64,000 bases of DNA from Bacilli bacterium (GCA_017502465.1 JAFVUY010000017.1:123485-187484), one strand, 5' to 3'. Positions 18,060 to 28,352 are shown, counted from the stretch's first letter. The notes: generated by a model from the letters alone, not told the origin. Numbers and translations: made by a program.

Positions 18060-19604
18060 ATGACAACTATTGAGTATTTATCATTATCTACCCCTAAAAG
18101 GATATTGGTATCTATAGAACGCTTCTTTATTGGTATATTTGTCGCAATTGGCAAATTTTTTGCGCATTTGCCCGGCAAAATATGGAAACTTTTAAAGAAA
18201 TGCTCTAATCCTTTCTATGTCCTTTATGACGCGATTGTACGTGGGGATTGGATGACGAGAATGAACTTTGTCATTTTTGGATTCTCACAATTATTTAGAA
18301 AACAAAAAGTTAAAGGTGTTTTATTCCTTTTATTTGAAGCCTTTTTTATTTTCTTTTTAATTACTGTAGGTATTCCTAATATTTCTTCTCTTCACAATTT
18401 AGGTGATGTTGCTTGTATTAAACACCTTACAACAACTTCATCAGGTGCAGAAATTGAAGTATCACAATACTTTGACAATTCATTCAACATCTTACTTTAT
18501 TCTATTGTCAGCTTTGCTGTAATTCTTATTGCTATCGGTTTATGGTATTTCTCTATTAGAGATGCTAAATCACTTCAAGACAATTCAAAAATTGGTCTTC
18601 AAGCATCTGATAAGGCGTTCCTTAAAAACTTAGGCGATAAAAATTACCACGTTACATTATTAACTGTCCCAATGGTGGGACTTGTCGTATTTACTGTTAT
18701 TCCTATCTTATTTATGATTTTTATTGGTTTTACCAATTATAACTCATATCACCAATCTCCAGCTTATTTATTTGACTGGGTTGGTTGGAATAACTATTCC
18801 GCGATTTTAACTCAAGGCGGTGCTAATAATAACTTATTCTTACAAACCTTCCTTCAAGTTCTTGCTTGGACACTTATCTGGGCTGTATTTGCTACCTTCT
18901 CTAACTATTTCTTAGGTATGGTGGTTGCCCTTATGATTAACGCGAAGGGAATTAAATTAAAGAAAGTTTGGAGAACAATTCTTGTTACAACAATTGCTGT
19001 TCCTCAATTCGTGTCCTTACTTTTAATTTCTCGTATGCTTAATACAGAAGTCGGTGTTATCAACGGTTTATTAAGAGAATTAGGAATTATTAGTTCTAAC
19101 ATCAAATGGCTCGAAGACCCATTATTAGCGAAAGTAGTTATTATTGTTGTTAATACTTGGGTTGGTATCCCATACACAATGCTTACCTGTACAGGTATTC
19201 TCATGAATATCCCTGAAGATTTATATGAATCCGCGCGTATCGATGGAGCGTCTCCATTTAAAATGTACACAAAGATCACACTTCCATATATGCTCTTTGT
19301 TACTGGACCATATCTTATTTCTTCATTCATTGGTAATATTAATAACTTCAACGTTATTTACTTACTTTCAGGTGGAGGACCATCCTTTACCTATGGTATG
19401 CAAACACCACCACAACAACTCACAGGTGTTGGTCAAACTGACTTATTAATCACCTGGATTTATAAGATGACAATGACTAACGTCTTTAAAGATTATGGAG
19501 CAGCCTCAGTTTTAGGTGTCATGATCTTCGTCGTCGTTGCCTTCTTCTCACTTATTACTTATAGCAGAACAAACGCAGTTAAAAATGAGGAGGACTTCCA
19601 ATAA
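18060..19604 (+). CDS. Maltodextrin ABC importer, MalF-type permease
   Basis: 514 residues with an N-terminal extension containing two extra hydrophobic segments, then the core permease. The EAA loop that contacts the ATPase reads YESARIDGASPFKMYTKITLP. The end matches MalF/MdxF proteins (NNFNVIYLLSGGGP, TDLLITWIYKMT). Larger than most MalF-like permeases of about 300 residues but similar to the longer Bacillus/Clostridium MdxF forms. AAGGAG precedes the ATG, and the stop overlaps the next start by one base. Confidence 0.9.
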   Translation: MTTIEYLSLSTPKRILVSIERFFIGIFVAIGKFFAHLPGKIWKLLKKCSNPFYVLYDAIVRGDWMTRMNFVIFGFSQLFRKQKVKGVLFLLFEAFFIFFLITVGIPNISSLHNLGDVACIKHLTTTSSGAEIEVSQYFDNSFNILLYSIVSFAVILIAIGLWYFSIRDAKSLQDNSKIGLQASDKAFLKNLGDKNYHVTLLTVPMVGLVVFTVIPILFMIFIGFTNYNSYHQSPAYLFDWVGWNNYSAILTQGGANNNLFLQTFLQVLAWTLIWAVFATFSNYFLGMVVALMINAKGIKLKKVWRTILVTTIAVPQFVSLLLISRMLNTEVGVINGLLRELGIISSNIKWLEDPLLAKVVIIVVNTWVGIPYTMLTCTGILMNIPEDLYESARIDGASPFKMYTKITLPYMLFVTGPYLISSFIGNINNFNVIYLLSGGGPSFTYGMQTPPQQLTGVGQTDLLITWIYKMTMTNVFKDYGAASVLGVMIFVVVAFFSLITYSRTNAVKNEEDFQ

Positions 19605-20464
19605 TGGCCGCAGCTACAAAATATAGAAGCGCGAAAGTCGCTAAAAACATTAAAAGCGGAATTATTTACACTATCTTAGTGATTATGTCCTTTATTTGGC
19701 TTATTCCGTTTGTTTATTTAATTTTGCAATCATTCGCACAAAACTTTGTTTATACAAAATTTGCGCCTGAAGTTTGGACATTCTCCAATTACACAAAATT
19801 ATTTACAGATAAAACTTTCCCATTCTGGAGATGGTTCCTTAACACACTTGGAATTGCATTAATTAACGCAGTTATCCAAACAATTTTAACATTAATGACT
19901 TCATACACTTTATCTCGTTTAAGATTTAAAGGTCGTCAAACATTAATGAAGATGATGTTAATCCTTGGCATGTTCCCTGGATTCTTATCAATGCTTGCAG
20001 TTTTATTCATCTTAAAACTCTTACATTTAAATTCATCTATCTTAGGTCTTGTCTTAATTTATGCGGCAGGATCTGCGATGGGTTATTACATCTCTAAAGG
20101 TTTCTTCGACACTATTCCAAAATCTTTAGACGAAGCAGTTTTAATCGATGGAGGAACAAAAAATACAGTTTTCTGGAAAATTATTCTTCCACTTTCAAAA
20201 CCAATTATTGTTTACACAATCTTAATGAGCTTTACAGGACCATGGGGCGATTATATGATGGCCTCTTATGTCGCTCAAGGTCGTTCTACAATGTGGAACG
20301 TTGCGGTTGGTTTACAACAATTACTTTCAAGAGGAAATATCGAAACATACTTCCCACGTTTCTGCGCGGGTGCGGTTATTACCTCTTTACCAATTATGAT
20401 TTTATTCTTTGCTCTTCAAAAATATTATGTTGAAGGTGTTACAGGCGGTTCAGTTAAAGGTTAA
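19604..20464 (+). CDS. Maltodextrin ABC importer, MalG-type permease
   Basis: 286 residues, six membrane segments, and the EAA loop SLDEAVLIDGGTKNTVFWKI. It ends YYVEGVTGGSVKG, the typical MalG tail that reaches into the translocation path. It pairs with the preceding MalF-like protein and the ATPase at 22069-24615. Translationally coupled to malF through TAATG. Confidence 0.92.
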   Translation: MAAATKYRSAKVAKNIKSGIIYTILVIMSFIWLIPFVYLILQSFAQNFVYTKFAPEVWTFSNYTKLFTDKTFPFWRWFLNTLGIALINAVIQTILTLMTSYTLSRLRFKGRQTLMKMMLILGMFPGFLSMLAVLFILKLLHLNSSILGLVLIYAAGSAMGYYISKGFFDTIPKSLDEAVLIDGGTKNTVFWKIILPLSKPIIVYTILMSFTGPWGDYMMASYVAQGRSTMWNVAVGLQQLLSRGNIETYFPRFCAGAVITSLPIMILFFALQKYYVEGVTGGSVKG

Positions 20465-20466
20465 TT

Positions 20467-22056
20467 ATGAACAAGAAAATATTATTCTTATTACCAATAT
20501 TAGCCCTAACTAGCTGCGGAGGTAGCAAATATCCTATGGATATCCCAGAGGATTTAACTACCATCGACGTTAGAGAAGACGATTATCGTAACTATTACGA
20601 AATTTTCGTTGGCTCTTATTATGACTCTAACGGAGATGGCATGGGCGATCTTGATGGAGTTACTCTTAAACTCGATTACATCAAAGACACAGGATATAAC
20701 GGCATTTGGTTAATGCCTATATTTACCTCGCCTTCATACCACAAATACAATTGCTCTAATTATTATGAAATCGATCCTAAATATGGAACGATGGAAGACT
20801 TAGAAGAATTAATTGAAGCGTGTCATGAAAAAGACATTAAATTAATCATCGATTTAGTCTTAAATCACTGCTCTAAATCTAACGAAGTCTTTATTAAATT
20901 CAAGGAATCACTTAGAAAATTTGCTTCTAACAAAACTTTAAGTTCAGAAGAAGAATTGTATAAAGATATGTTCTCTTATAGAACAAGCGAAAAAGTTGGT
21001 TGGAATTATTTATTTGCAGAAAATGGCACGAAATATTATTACGAATGCAACTTCGATAGCGACATGCCAGAATTTAATTTTGACAGCGAATTCGCTAGAG
21101 GATATTTAAAAGACGTCATGAAATATTACCTTGATATGGGTATTGATGGATTTAGATTAGACGCGGTTAAATATTTCTATTTAGATGATACAGTTAGAAA
21201 CTGTGAAGTCTTAGATTATTATAATGACTACGCGGAAAGCATTAATCCAAATGTCTATATCGTTGGAGAATGTTGGGATGACGGATTAATCGCAAAATAT
21301 TATGAATACACAGATGTAGATTCATTCTTCTATTTCCCAATGTGCGGTACGAACGGAGGTATTAATAGAAGCCTTAATTTAGGCGGAATTATGCAAGAAA
21401 TGTACCTCTCAGGATTAAAAGAATGTAATAAAGATGCAGGTGATAACATTCCTGCTCCATTCCTTGATAATCACGATATGTCAAGAATGGCGAAAACCGA
21501 TATCAACGGCACAAAAATGTTATATGGCTTATTAGCCATGATGAACGGTTCCATCTTCACATACTATGGAGATGAAATCGGTATGACAGGTGCTGTTAAA
21601 CCAGATGAAAATGTTAGAACATTCTTCCCATGGGAACCTAACTCACCTGGATTATGTAGAAACCCTGTTAATACAGCGAAATGTGAATATAAGCACGGAT
21701 TCTTAAGCGATCAAATCTCTGATCCAAATTCAATGTATAATTACGCGAAAAAAGCTATGCTTTTAAGAAATCAAAACCCATCCATCGCTCGTGGAGAAGT
21801 TCTTGATTCATCCGCGTGTTATGATGATTGGGATAATGATACATATCATTACACAATTATTAATAAAAAATTCGAAGACTCTAATACAGGTATCATTATT
21901 AACTTCTCAAATGTTAATTCAATTGATATTGATATCGCCTCTCACGGATATAGTGAAGTCGTCGGTCAATTAACAGTCTTTGAAGACACAAAAATTACCC
22001 AAGTTGGTAACACAAAAATAAACGTTCCGCCATATGGAATTGCAATACTTAAATAG
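20467..22056 (+). CDS. GH13 alpha-glucan hydrolase, lipoprotein
   Basis: 529 residues. Lipobox LTSC (Cys17), so extracellular and lipid-anchored. The (beta/alpha)8 GH13 domain starts YYEIFVGSYYDSNGDGMGD with a calcium-site-like DxNxDG. Catalytic set complete: DLVLNH (Asp129, His134), GFRLDAVK with nucleophile Asp232, GECW with acid/base Glu268, and DNHD with Asp337. Closest in style to alpha-amylase or neopullulanase-like enzymes of GH13_36 and related subfamilies. It lies inside the importer operon, two bases after the permease stop, so it probably trims starch fragments to the size the binding protein accepts. Confidence 0.9.
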   Translation: MNKKILFLLPILALTSCGGSKYPMDIPEDLTTIDVREDDYRNYYEIFVGSYYDSNGDGMGDLDGVTLKLDYIKDTGYNGIWLMPIFTSPSYHKYNCSNYYEIDPKYGTMEDLEELIEACHEKDIKLIIDLVLNHCSKSNEVFIKFKESLRKFASNKTLSSEEELYKDMFSYRTSEKVGWNYLFAENGTKYYYECNFDSDMPEFNFDSEFARGYLKDVMKYYLDMGIDGFRLDAVKYFYLDDTVRNCEVLDYYNDYAESINPNVYIVGECWDDGLIAKYYEYTDVDSFFYFPMCGTNGGINRSLNLGGIMQEMYLSGLKECNKDAGDNIPAPFLDNHDMSRMAKTDINGTKMLYGLLAMMNGSIFTYYGDEIGMTGAVKPDENVRTFFPWEPNSPGLCRNPVNTAKCEYKHGFLSDQISDPNSMYNYAKKAMLLRNQNPSIARGEVLDSSACYDDWDNDTYHYTIINKKFEDSNTGIIINFSNVNSIDIDIASHGYSEVVGQLTVFEDTKITQVGNTKINVPPYGIAILK

Positions 22057-22068
22057 GAGGTACGCACT

Positions 22069-24615
22069 ATGGCATCATTAAAATTAGATCATATTTATAA
22101 GGTCTATCCTAACGGCACTAAAGCTGTTAACGATTTCAATTTAGACATTAAAGATGGAGAATTTATTGTCTTTGTTGGCCCATCAGGATGTGGTAAATCC
22201 ACAACTTTAAGAATGATCGCAGGCTTAGAAGAAATTTCCGCCGGTGAATTATTTATTGGAGACAATCTTGTTAACGATATGGAACCAAAAGATAGAGACG
22301 TCGCGATGGTTTTCCAAAACTACGCTCTTTATCCACATATGACAGTTTATGAAAATATGGCGTTTGGTTTAACACTTCGTCACACACCAAGAAATGAAAT
22401 TCACGAAAAAGTTATGTGGGCAGCGGACATTTTAGGTTTAAAAGATTATTTAGATCGTAAACCAAAAGCAATGTCTGGTGGTCAAAGACAACGTGTTTCT
22501 TTAGGACGTGCTATTTTAAGAAATCCTAAAGTTATGCTTCTTGATGAACCATTATCTAACTTAGACGCGAAATTACGTTCTCAAATGCGTAGTGAAATCT
22601 CCAAATTACATCAAAACTTAAAAACAACATTCATTTATGTTACTCACGACCAAGTCGAAGCTATGACTCTTGGAACAAGAGTTGTCGTTATGAAACTCGG
22701 TAGAATTCAACAAGTTGATACTCCTAAAAACTTGTATGATTTCCCAGTTAATAAATTCGTTGCTGGCTTTATCGGAACACCTCAAATGAATTTCTTCAAC
22801 GTTAAATTAAGTAAAGTTGAAGGTGGTGTTGATATTAGCTTTACAGATTGTGAACAACCTATTTTAACTTCACATTCTAAAGATATCATTAAAGCCAAAA
22901 AACATTATTTAGACGGTCAAAAAGACATCATCCTCGGTGTTAGATGCGAAGCATTAAGTGTCGAAGAAGAAGATGTGAGCAAAGGCGTTAACTTAATTAA
23001 TGTTACAGTTTCTCACTTTGAAGAACTCGGTAATGAAACATTAATTTATGGTGATTTAGATAGTAACGCCTCTAAATTCGGCACAACAAAAACAGGTGTT
23101 ATCATTAAAGCCACATCAAATCACGGTTTTAAACCAGGCGATGTTGTTAAAGCATATATCGATTTAGATAAAGCTCATTACTTCGATAGCGAAACAGAAT
23201 CCACGATTCTCCCACGCATCCCAAGTGAAAGTGTTATCCCAGTTAAAATTGATAATAAATTACATTTAATCAATACTTCAATCGAAGTTCCCCCATATGT
23301 AAGCATTAATAACTTTGAAGGTAACCTAGTTGCTCCTATCGATGCGATTCATTTAGGTGAAGGCAATTTCAAAGCAGAAGTCGCTAAAATTGAAGAAATT
23401 GAAGGTAAACACTTAGTCTATCTTTTATATAAAGATGAAATTATCTTTGTTTTAGGTGATGGAAGCCAAAAAGTTGGAGATAAAATTAATTTCTCCGTCG
23501 ACTTTGAAAAAACCACAATTCAAGATTTAAGTGGTAATGATGTCGTTACTCCACTTATTGAAAAAGACACCCTCTTATCAACATTTGTTAACTTCAAAAC
23601 AGCCTATGGAGTTACCCAAAACGAAGAATTCTTAAGAATTAGAGATGAAAAAGTTAATATAGTTAACGAAAAATACAATGTGTTAGAAGAAAACTTAAAT
23701 AACGAATATCATCAAAAGATTGAATCCGTTGATGTTGAACAAGTTAACGCAGAAAAAGAAGCTAACTTAGCCGCTATTAAAGCAGTTAAAGCTGAATCTA
23801 AACAAAAGATTGCCGAAATTACTTCTACTTATAAAACAGAGCTTAAAGAGGCTAAAGCAGCTTACGCTAATAGAATTAGAGAAGTTAAACTCGCAGTCAA
23901 AGAAGAATATGATGCGATGGTTAGAAAAGAAAAAGAAGACTACATTCTTGCTATTTCTACAAACAAAGATAGAGACGCTATTAGAGCAAGAAAAGCAGCC
24001 TATGAATCATTTAAAGAAACTCTTCCAGCGACAAGAGCGAATGACTTAAATGCTAGATTAAATACTGAATCATTTGAATTCGACACAATTAAATCTGGTA
24101 TTACATCTAGATATACACGCGCTAAGTACGATATTAAATCTGCATGTGAAGAAGAAGTTAAACGTTTAACAATCGCTTGCGATCCAATCAAACATTACAC
24201 AAAAGAATTTAATGTTGCTCTTAAAGCATTAAACGCAAAAAGAAAAGAAGAATTATTACACGCTGAATTATTATTCTTCTTCAATTTCGATGGCTTCTAT
24301 TTAATGATTCCTGAAGACATCACAACTAAAATTATTCAAGGCTTAGGCTCAAAAGTCTTTACAAAAACATTTAGAATTTCTGTTCCACATGATAGTTATG
24401 TTATTTCCGATTCCGGAATTAAATTCACTATCTTAGATACAGTGGACTATGGTTCAAGTTCATTCTACATTGCCGAAGGCAATATGTATGGTGGAGTAGT
24501 TAGAATCTATATCAAATCAAATGGAGAACATCAAGTTGGTGATGTAGTTAACGTTATACCTGTTTTAGAAAATACAGAAATTTCCGAAACATCACTCAAC
24601 ATTAGATTGTACTAA
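22069..24615 (+). CDS. MsmK/UgpC-type ABC ATPase with long coiled-coil C-terminal extension
   Basis: 848 residues, against about 370 for normal MsmK/MalK. Residues 1-235 are a complete ATPase: Walker A GPSGCGKST (37-45), Q-loop NYALYPHM, signature MSGGQRQRV, Walker B VMLLDEPLSNLD, H-loop VTHDQ. A TOBE region follows (about 240-375). Beyond the usual end there is a second TOBE-like part (about 385-495), a charged helical coiled coil (about 510-720; rich in K/E/A with heptad-like spacing), and a third beta-rich TOBE-like part (about 740-848). The reading frame is intact and ends normally. It should energise the MalF/MalG pair; the extension could be regulatory or mediate dimerisation. AGGAGG before the ATG. 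Confidence 0.85.
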   Translation: MASLKLDHIYKVYPNGTKAVNDFNLDIKDGEFIVFVGPSGCGKSTTLRMIAGLEEISAGELFIGDNLVNDMEPKDRDVAMVFQNYALYPHMTVYENMAFGLTLRHTPRNEIHEKVMWAADILGLKDYLDRKPKAMSGGQRQRVSLGRAILRNPKVMLLDEPLSNLDAKLRSQMRSEISKLHQNLKTTFIYVTHDQVEAMTLGTRVVVMKLGRIQQVDTPKNLYDFPVNKFVAGFIGTPQMNFFNVKLSKVEGGVDISFTDCEQPILTSHSKDIIKAKKHYLDGQKDIILGVRCEALSVEEEDVSKGVNLINVTVSHFEELGNETLIYGDLDSNASKFGTTKTGVIIKATSNHGFKPGDVVKAYIDLDKAHYFDSETESTILPRIPSESVIPVKIDNKLHLINTSIEVPPYVSINNFEGNLVAPIDAIHLGEGNFKAEVAKIEEIEGKHLVYLLYKDEIIFVLGDGSQKVGDKINFSVDFEKTTIQDLSGNDVVTPLIEKDTLLSTFVNFKTAYGVTQNEEFLRIRDEKVNIVNEKYNVLEENLNNEYHQKIESVDVEQVNAEKEANLAAIKAVKAESKQKIAEITSTYKTELKEAKAAYANRIREVKLAVKEEYDAMVRKEKEDYILAISTNKDRDAIRARKAAYESFKETLPATRANDLNARLNTESFEFDTIKSGITSRYTRAKYDIKSACEEEVKRLTIACDPIKHYTKEFNVALKALNAKRKEELLHAELLFFFNFDGFYLMIPEDITTKIIQGLGSKVFTKTFRISVPHDSYVISDSGIKFTILDTVDYGSSSFYIAEGNMYGGVVRIYIKSNGEHQVGDVVNVIPVLENTEISETSLNIRLY

Positions 24616-24617
24616 TT

Positions 24618-25313
24618 ATGAAAGCTAATAAATTAATATTACTTTTACTCCCATTTCTTCTTACTGGATGTTCTAAAAATAATATCGATGGTTTGAGCAT
24701 TGAGCAAGCTCAAACTATTGTTGATGCGATGGGTAATAATATCATCACTGAATATCATGTCACCGCGGAAGGCTATATAGGCGGTATCGCTCCAGATGAT
24801 GATAATGGAAACGCGGTGAACAATAAACGTCGTGACTATGTTGAAAACATCCAAACCATTTCCCCTTGGGGTGATGGAAAAGCCTGGGGCTTAAGTGAAA
24901 ACTTAGATAATAAATATCTTTCAGGTTCTCACTTCTTATGCGCGCCTCTTAGAGTTAAATCATTTGATTTTTATAAAGAAATAACATCTAATGGAGTCAC
25001 TCAAATTGATTCTAATTATTGTTTCTATGGTTATATGAAATCTCTTCTTATCTACGCGGATTCACTTAGTCAAATGCATATTATTGATACAGAAGACGGA
25101 GGATTTATTGTCGCTGCATACAATAGCTCTACATTATTAACAATTCATAATATGTTCTGGTCTATCGCAAACTTTACAGGACGTATTAATGCAGAATTCA
25201 CTTATAACGCGGATGGTTATTTAGTGTCCGAAAAAGTTTATTCAAATAACTATAACGGAAATAATAAAACTAACGCGAACGTCTTATATTTAGAATCAAA
25301 TTATGAATATTAA
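24618..25313 (+). CDS. Hypothetical lipoprotein of the maltodextrin operon
   Basis: 231 residues with lipobox LLTGC (Cys18). The mature part begins LSIEQAQTIVDAM and continues as a mixed alpha/beta domain ending in short beta-rich lines (INAEFTYNADGYLVSEKVYS). No family recognised. It starts two bases after the ATPase stop and overlaps the next lipoprotein gene by 11 bases, so it is made with the importer. Its lipid anchor places it at the outer membrane face with the binding protein; an accessory binding role is possible but unproven. Confidence 0.6.
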   Translation: MKANKLILLLLPFLLTGCSKNNIDGLSIEQAQTIVDAMGNNIITEYHVTAEGYIGGIAPDDDNGNAVNNKRRDYVENIQTISPWGDGKAWGLSENLDNKYLSGSHFLCAPLRVKSFDFYKEITSNGVTQIDSNYCFYGYMKSLLIYADSLSQMHIIDTEDGGFIVAAYNSSTLLTIHNMFWSIANFTGRINAEFTYNADGYLVSEKVYSNNYNGNNKTNANVLYLESNYEY

Positions 25314-26034
25314 GGAAAGAAAAAATAATAAATTTAAAGTTGTTATTTTAAGCACCCTCGCGGTGCTTCTTTCTTCGTGTTCAAGTGTTGATGTTAGAAA
25401 AGAATTATTAGACTTTACTAAAGACTTTTCTATAGAAACTGTTAAAGAAAAATATAAAACCGCGGACTTTATTTACGAAAAAGAAATATATCACTTTGGT
25501 GAATTAAAAGGGACTAAAAAAGTTACTTATACCTTTGATATGACTGAAAAAGGTAAATATACTTCAACCTTAGAATTTTTTTGCACAGGAGAATTTATTA
25601 CAAACGAATTCCCTGCCTATAAAAAAGTTAGTACCTATCCAATAAGCGGTAATGAACTACCTTATGTTCGTGAAACTATTATTAATGATGAAACCCCTAA
25701 AATGGATTATTTAAATGAAGAAACATTTCTTGTTGATCTAAATAATTTCTATGGCCAAAAAACTGATTCAGGTTACACAAAAGGCATGTATTATGGAGAT
25801 GATATTAAAGCCGCTTTTAGATTCCAAGATATGATGGAAATAAGCGAAGATGGACAATATCTTACCTTTAATTCTGGATATATCATCGATAATCCTGAAG
25901 ATGGAAATATATCTAATATTTATTACAAAGTTAATAAAGACGGTATGCTTCTTGAAAGTGTTGATTCAGGCTTTAATAAGCCACATGAAAACCCAGAAAC
26001 ATCATACACTGCGACAATTAATGTTACTTACTAA
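25303..26034 (+). CDS. Hypothetical lipoprotein, last gene of the maltodextrin operon
   Basis: 243 residues. A basic N-terminus (NIKERKNNKFK) and a hydrophobic stretch end in LLSSC (Cys26). The mature domain is beta-rich with repeated lines (KVTYTFDMTEKGKYTSTLEF; AAFRFQDMMEISEDGQYLTF). The end of the preceding lipoprotein has a similar look, so the two may be distant paralogues. No known family recognised. Terminated by the hairpin at 26071-26100. Confidence 0.6.
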   Translation: MNIKERKNNKFKVVILSTLAVLLSSCSSVDVRKELLDFTKDFSIETVKEKYKTADFIYEKEIYHFGELKGTKKVTYTFDMTEKGKYTSTLEFFCTGEFITNEFPAYKKVSTYPISGNELPYVRETIINDETPKMDYLNEETFLVDLNNFYGQKTDSGYTKGMYYGDDIKAAFRFQDMMEISEDGQYLTFNSGYIIDNPEDGNISNIYYKVNKDGMLLESVDSGFNKPHENPETSYTATINVTY

Positions 26035-26070
26035 TTTTTATTAATAAAAATTCAGTTATTTAAGAAATAA

Positions 26071-26100
26071 GTATTAGTGGAAACTAATGCTTTTTTCTTT
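26071..26100 (+). terminator. Terminator of the maltodextrin operon
   Basis: GTATTAGT-GGAA-ACTAATGC (one T-G pair) followed by TTTTTTCTTT. A second weak AT-only palindrome lies just upstream at 26034-26053. Confidence 0.8.
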
Positions 26101-26129
26101 TTCTAAAAACCTTGAAATGATATTATATT

Positions 26130-26147
26130 ATCAAACTTTCGTTTGAT
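26130..26147. promoter_or_regulatory. Perfect inverted repeat before the metalloprotease gene
   Basis: ATCAAAC-TTTC-GTTTGAT, 22 bases before the ATG at 26170 and next to the AT-rich probable promoter region (TTGAAATGATATTATATT). A candidate operator. Confidence 0.4.
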
Positions 26148-26169
26148 TGATTTAAAAAGGAGGGAAAAT

Positions 26170-28293
26170 ATGAAAAAAACATTCTTAAAATTAATGGTGT
26201 TAGCCTCAATATTCACACTTGCAGGTTGTGAATTCACCCCAATTGATTTTGGAGGTTCTTCTAACACATCTGAAAGCTATGTAAAGACCGAAAGAAGTAA
26301 GAAAGTTGTTGATTTAAATGAAGGAAAATATCACTTAGGAGATGTCTTTTCTAATAAATGCGATATCGTTCTTAGAACAACTTATTCTGATGGAACTTAT
26401 GATGACAAACCATTAACTTATGAAATTAAACAAATTAAGAACACCACAAGCGGCACAGTTTTACCAAACAATTCCCCTTTTATTGAATCTGGACCATATA
26501 AAATTTCTTTATCTTATCGTTTGGATGGCTCTAATAAAACCGCGACATTTAATATCACAATTAAAACAGGTGTAGAAGAAAACGGCTTCACATTAAAATC
26601 ATTAGATTTCAAAGATGTCCATTATTCTTATAGTAAAACTATTTTAGAAACAAATGCGAACCTTGCTTTTAATATTTATTGGAATTCCAGTGATAGCGAA
26701 GAAGATATCTTTGAACAAGCCTTCTATAAAGATGTTAAAGATTTAGTTACATTAAAACTTTATAAAAACGGTGGAAGCGCGAATGTTATTGATGAACCTA
26801 TTGAATTAGGTCAATCTTATAAATTTGTTGCCTCTTTTAAAAAATATTCATCCATCACTGCAAATTACGAATTTGATGTCCCAGAAAAAACAGGTTATTA
26901 CCATTTAAACGACGCGACCATTTATTCTGACACATTTACAGATTCCTCTCTCCATGAAGGCGTCGCAAAAATGATGGTGGTCACAATTGATTTAGAAGCT
27001 GGATCAAGTGATTTCACAAAAATTGAATGGAGTCAAAATAACTTAAACACAGTTAATAGAATGTTCTTTGGCACAAGTGAAATCTCCGCGGGTGGATGGC
27101 ATTCTTTAAAAACATATTATGAAGAAGTTTCTAAAGGGATGATAGAAATCGGAGGCGAAGTTTTCTCTCCATATAAGGCAACTTATACGATGGAAGAAAT
27201 CTCCGCGGACACCTCTTATAGGAAATTACATAAAACCTTTAATGACGCGGTAGAATACGTAAAATCCAGCAATTCCCACGTGAATTGGTCAGAATATGAC
27301 TTAAATAGAGATGGATATTTTGATAATTTACACTTTATCACTAACTGTGCGACAAGTGAGGGAATTACTTGGAGTTCTCCACTCTGGCCTCATCAATATT
27401 CCTTATATGGAAACACTCCAAACGTTAATAGTCCTGTTGGTAATAGATATGAAACAACTATCTTAGGAATGTTAAGCGATGCGATTACAGTCATCCACGA
27501 ACAAGGTCATATGTTCGGCGTCCCTGACTATTACAACTACAGCCAAGGTGTGAATGAAGAACAAATCAATTATGTTGGTTCATTCGATATGCAATCACAT
27601 AACGTTGGAGACTGGAACCCATGGTCCAAATTCATGGTCGGTTGGGGTAAACCAATCGTTGTTGATGGAAGCGCGGATCATACAACTGTTACCTTCCAAT
27701 CCTCTGCCCTAACAAATCAATTTGTAGTTATCCCTGCAAATATTGATACATACAATAATTCTGCTTTTGATGAATTCATCATTTTAGAATTATTTACTGA
27801 AGATGGATTAAACGAAGACTTCTGGAACATAATTACAAATAACAGCAATCAAAACGCTGGTGTAAGACTATATCACGTTGATGGAAGACTTTGGAATTAT
27901 CAAACAGGCGAGATGATGGATGATATCAATGATATCGAAGCTGCTTTGAATTCTGAATATCCTGGCATCGACTTAGCTTGTTCTAATTCTTCAACTTATG
28001 GAGATTACGCAGGTATTAATAAACCAGATTTCCACGATTATAAATTAATTACCGTTATTCAAAAAGGTATGGTTGATACCTTTGGTAAACCAGGAACAGC
28101 CTCTAGAAGAGTTATTGATTTTAGTGACTTATTCCTCACTGGAGATACATTTAACTTTGAAGATTACGACCATTTCTTATCAAAAAGCAATGTTGAAACA
28201 GGTTTAATGAATAACGGAGAAGAATTCCCATATTCTATTTATTTCAATGATGTAAGTAGAGATGGATGTACAGTAACTATTACAAAAAACTAA
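26170..28293 (+). CDS. M6-family (immune inhibitor A-like) metalloprotease, lipoprotein
   Basis: 707 residues from ATG 26170, which follows AAGGAGGG; a TTG at 26143 lies upstream of that ribosome site and is rejected. Lipobox LAGC (Cys20). Residues about 40-260 form beta-rich N-terminal domains; the peptidase domain follows. The zinc motif is HEQGHMFGVPDYY, with His443, Glu444, His447 and Asp453, as in M6 peptidases (HExxH followed by GxPD). SFDMQSHNVGDWNPWSKFMVGW fits the M6 substrate-site region. Probably degrades extracellular or glycosylated proteins on the cell surface. Own transcription unit. Confidence 0.85.
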   Translation: MKKTFLKLMVLASIFTLAGCEFTPIDFGGSSNTSESYVKTERSKKVVDLNEGKYHLGDVFSNKCDIVLRTTYSDGTYDDKPLTYEIKQIKNTTSGTVLPNNSPFIESGPYKISLSYRLDGSNKTATFNITIKTGVEENGFTLKSLDFKDVHYSYSKTILETNANLAFNIYWNSSDSEEDIFEQAFYKDVKDLVTLKLYKNGGSANVIDEPIELGQSYKFVASFKKYSSITANYEFDVPEKTGYYHLNDATIYSDTFTDSSLHEGVAKMMVVTIDLEAGSSDFTKIEWSQNNLNTVNRMFFGTSEISAGGWHSLKTYYEEVSKGMIEIGGEVFSPYKATYTMEEISADTSYRKLHKTFNDAVEYVKSSNSHVNWSEYDLNRDGYFDNLHFITNCATSEGITWSSPLWPHQYSLYGNTPNVNSPVGNRYETTILGMLSDAITVIHEQGHMFGVPDYYNYSQGVNEEQINYVGSFDMQSHNVGDWNPWSKFMVGWGKPIVVDGSADHTTVTFQSSALTNQFVVIPANIDTYNNSAFDEFIILELFTEDGLNEDFWNIITNNSNQNAGVRLYHVDGRLWNYQTGEMMDDINDIEAALNSEYPGIDLACSNSSTYGDYAGINKPDFHDYKLITVIQKGMVDTFGKPGTASRRVIDFSDLFLTGDTFNFEDYDHFLSKSNVETGLMNNGEEFPYSIYFNDVSRDGCTVTITKN

Positions 28294-28320
28294 GTTTTTG
28301 ATTATTAAATCAAAACAAAT

Positions 28321-28350
28321 ACCCACCTAAACATAGATAGGTGGGTTTTT
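28321..28350 (+). terminator. Terminator after the metalloprotease gene
   Basis: ACCCACCTA (28321-28329) pairs with TAGGTGGGT (28338-28346), followed by TTTT. Confidence 0.85.
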
Positions 28351-28352
28351 AA

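Noticed and set aside
22069..24615. Two genes fused by a sequencing error in the long ABC ATPase
   Set aside because: The frame is continuous through the extension, codon use is uniform, and there is no ribosome site or in-frame start with a new gene character in the middle; still listed as something to verify.
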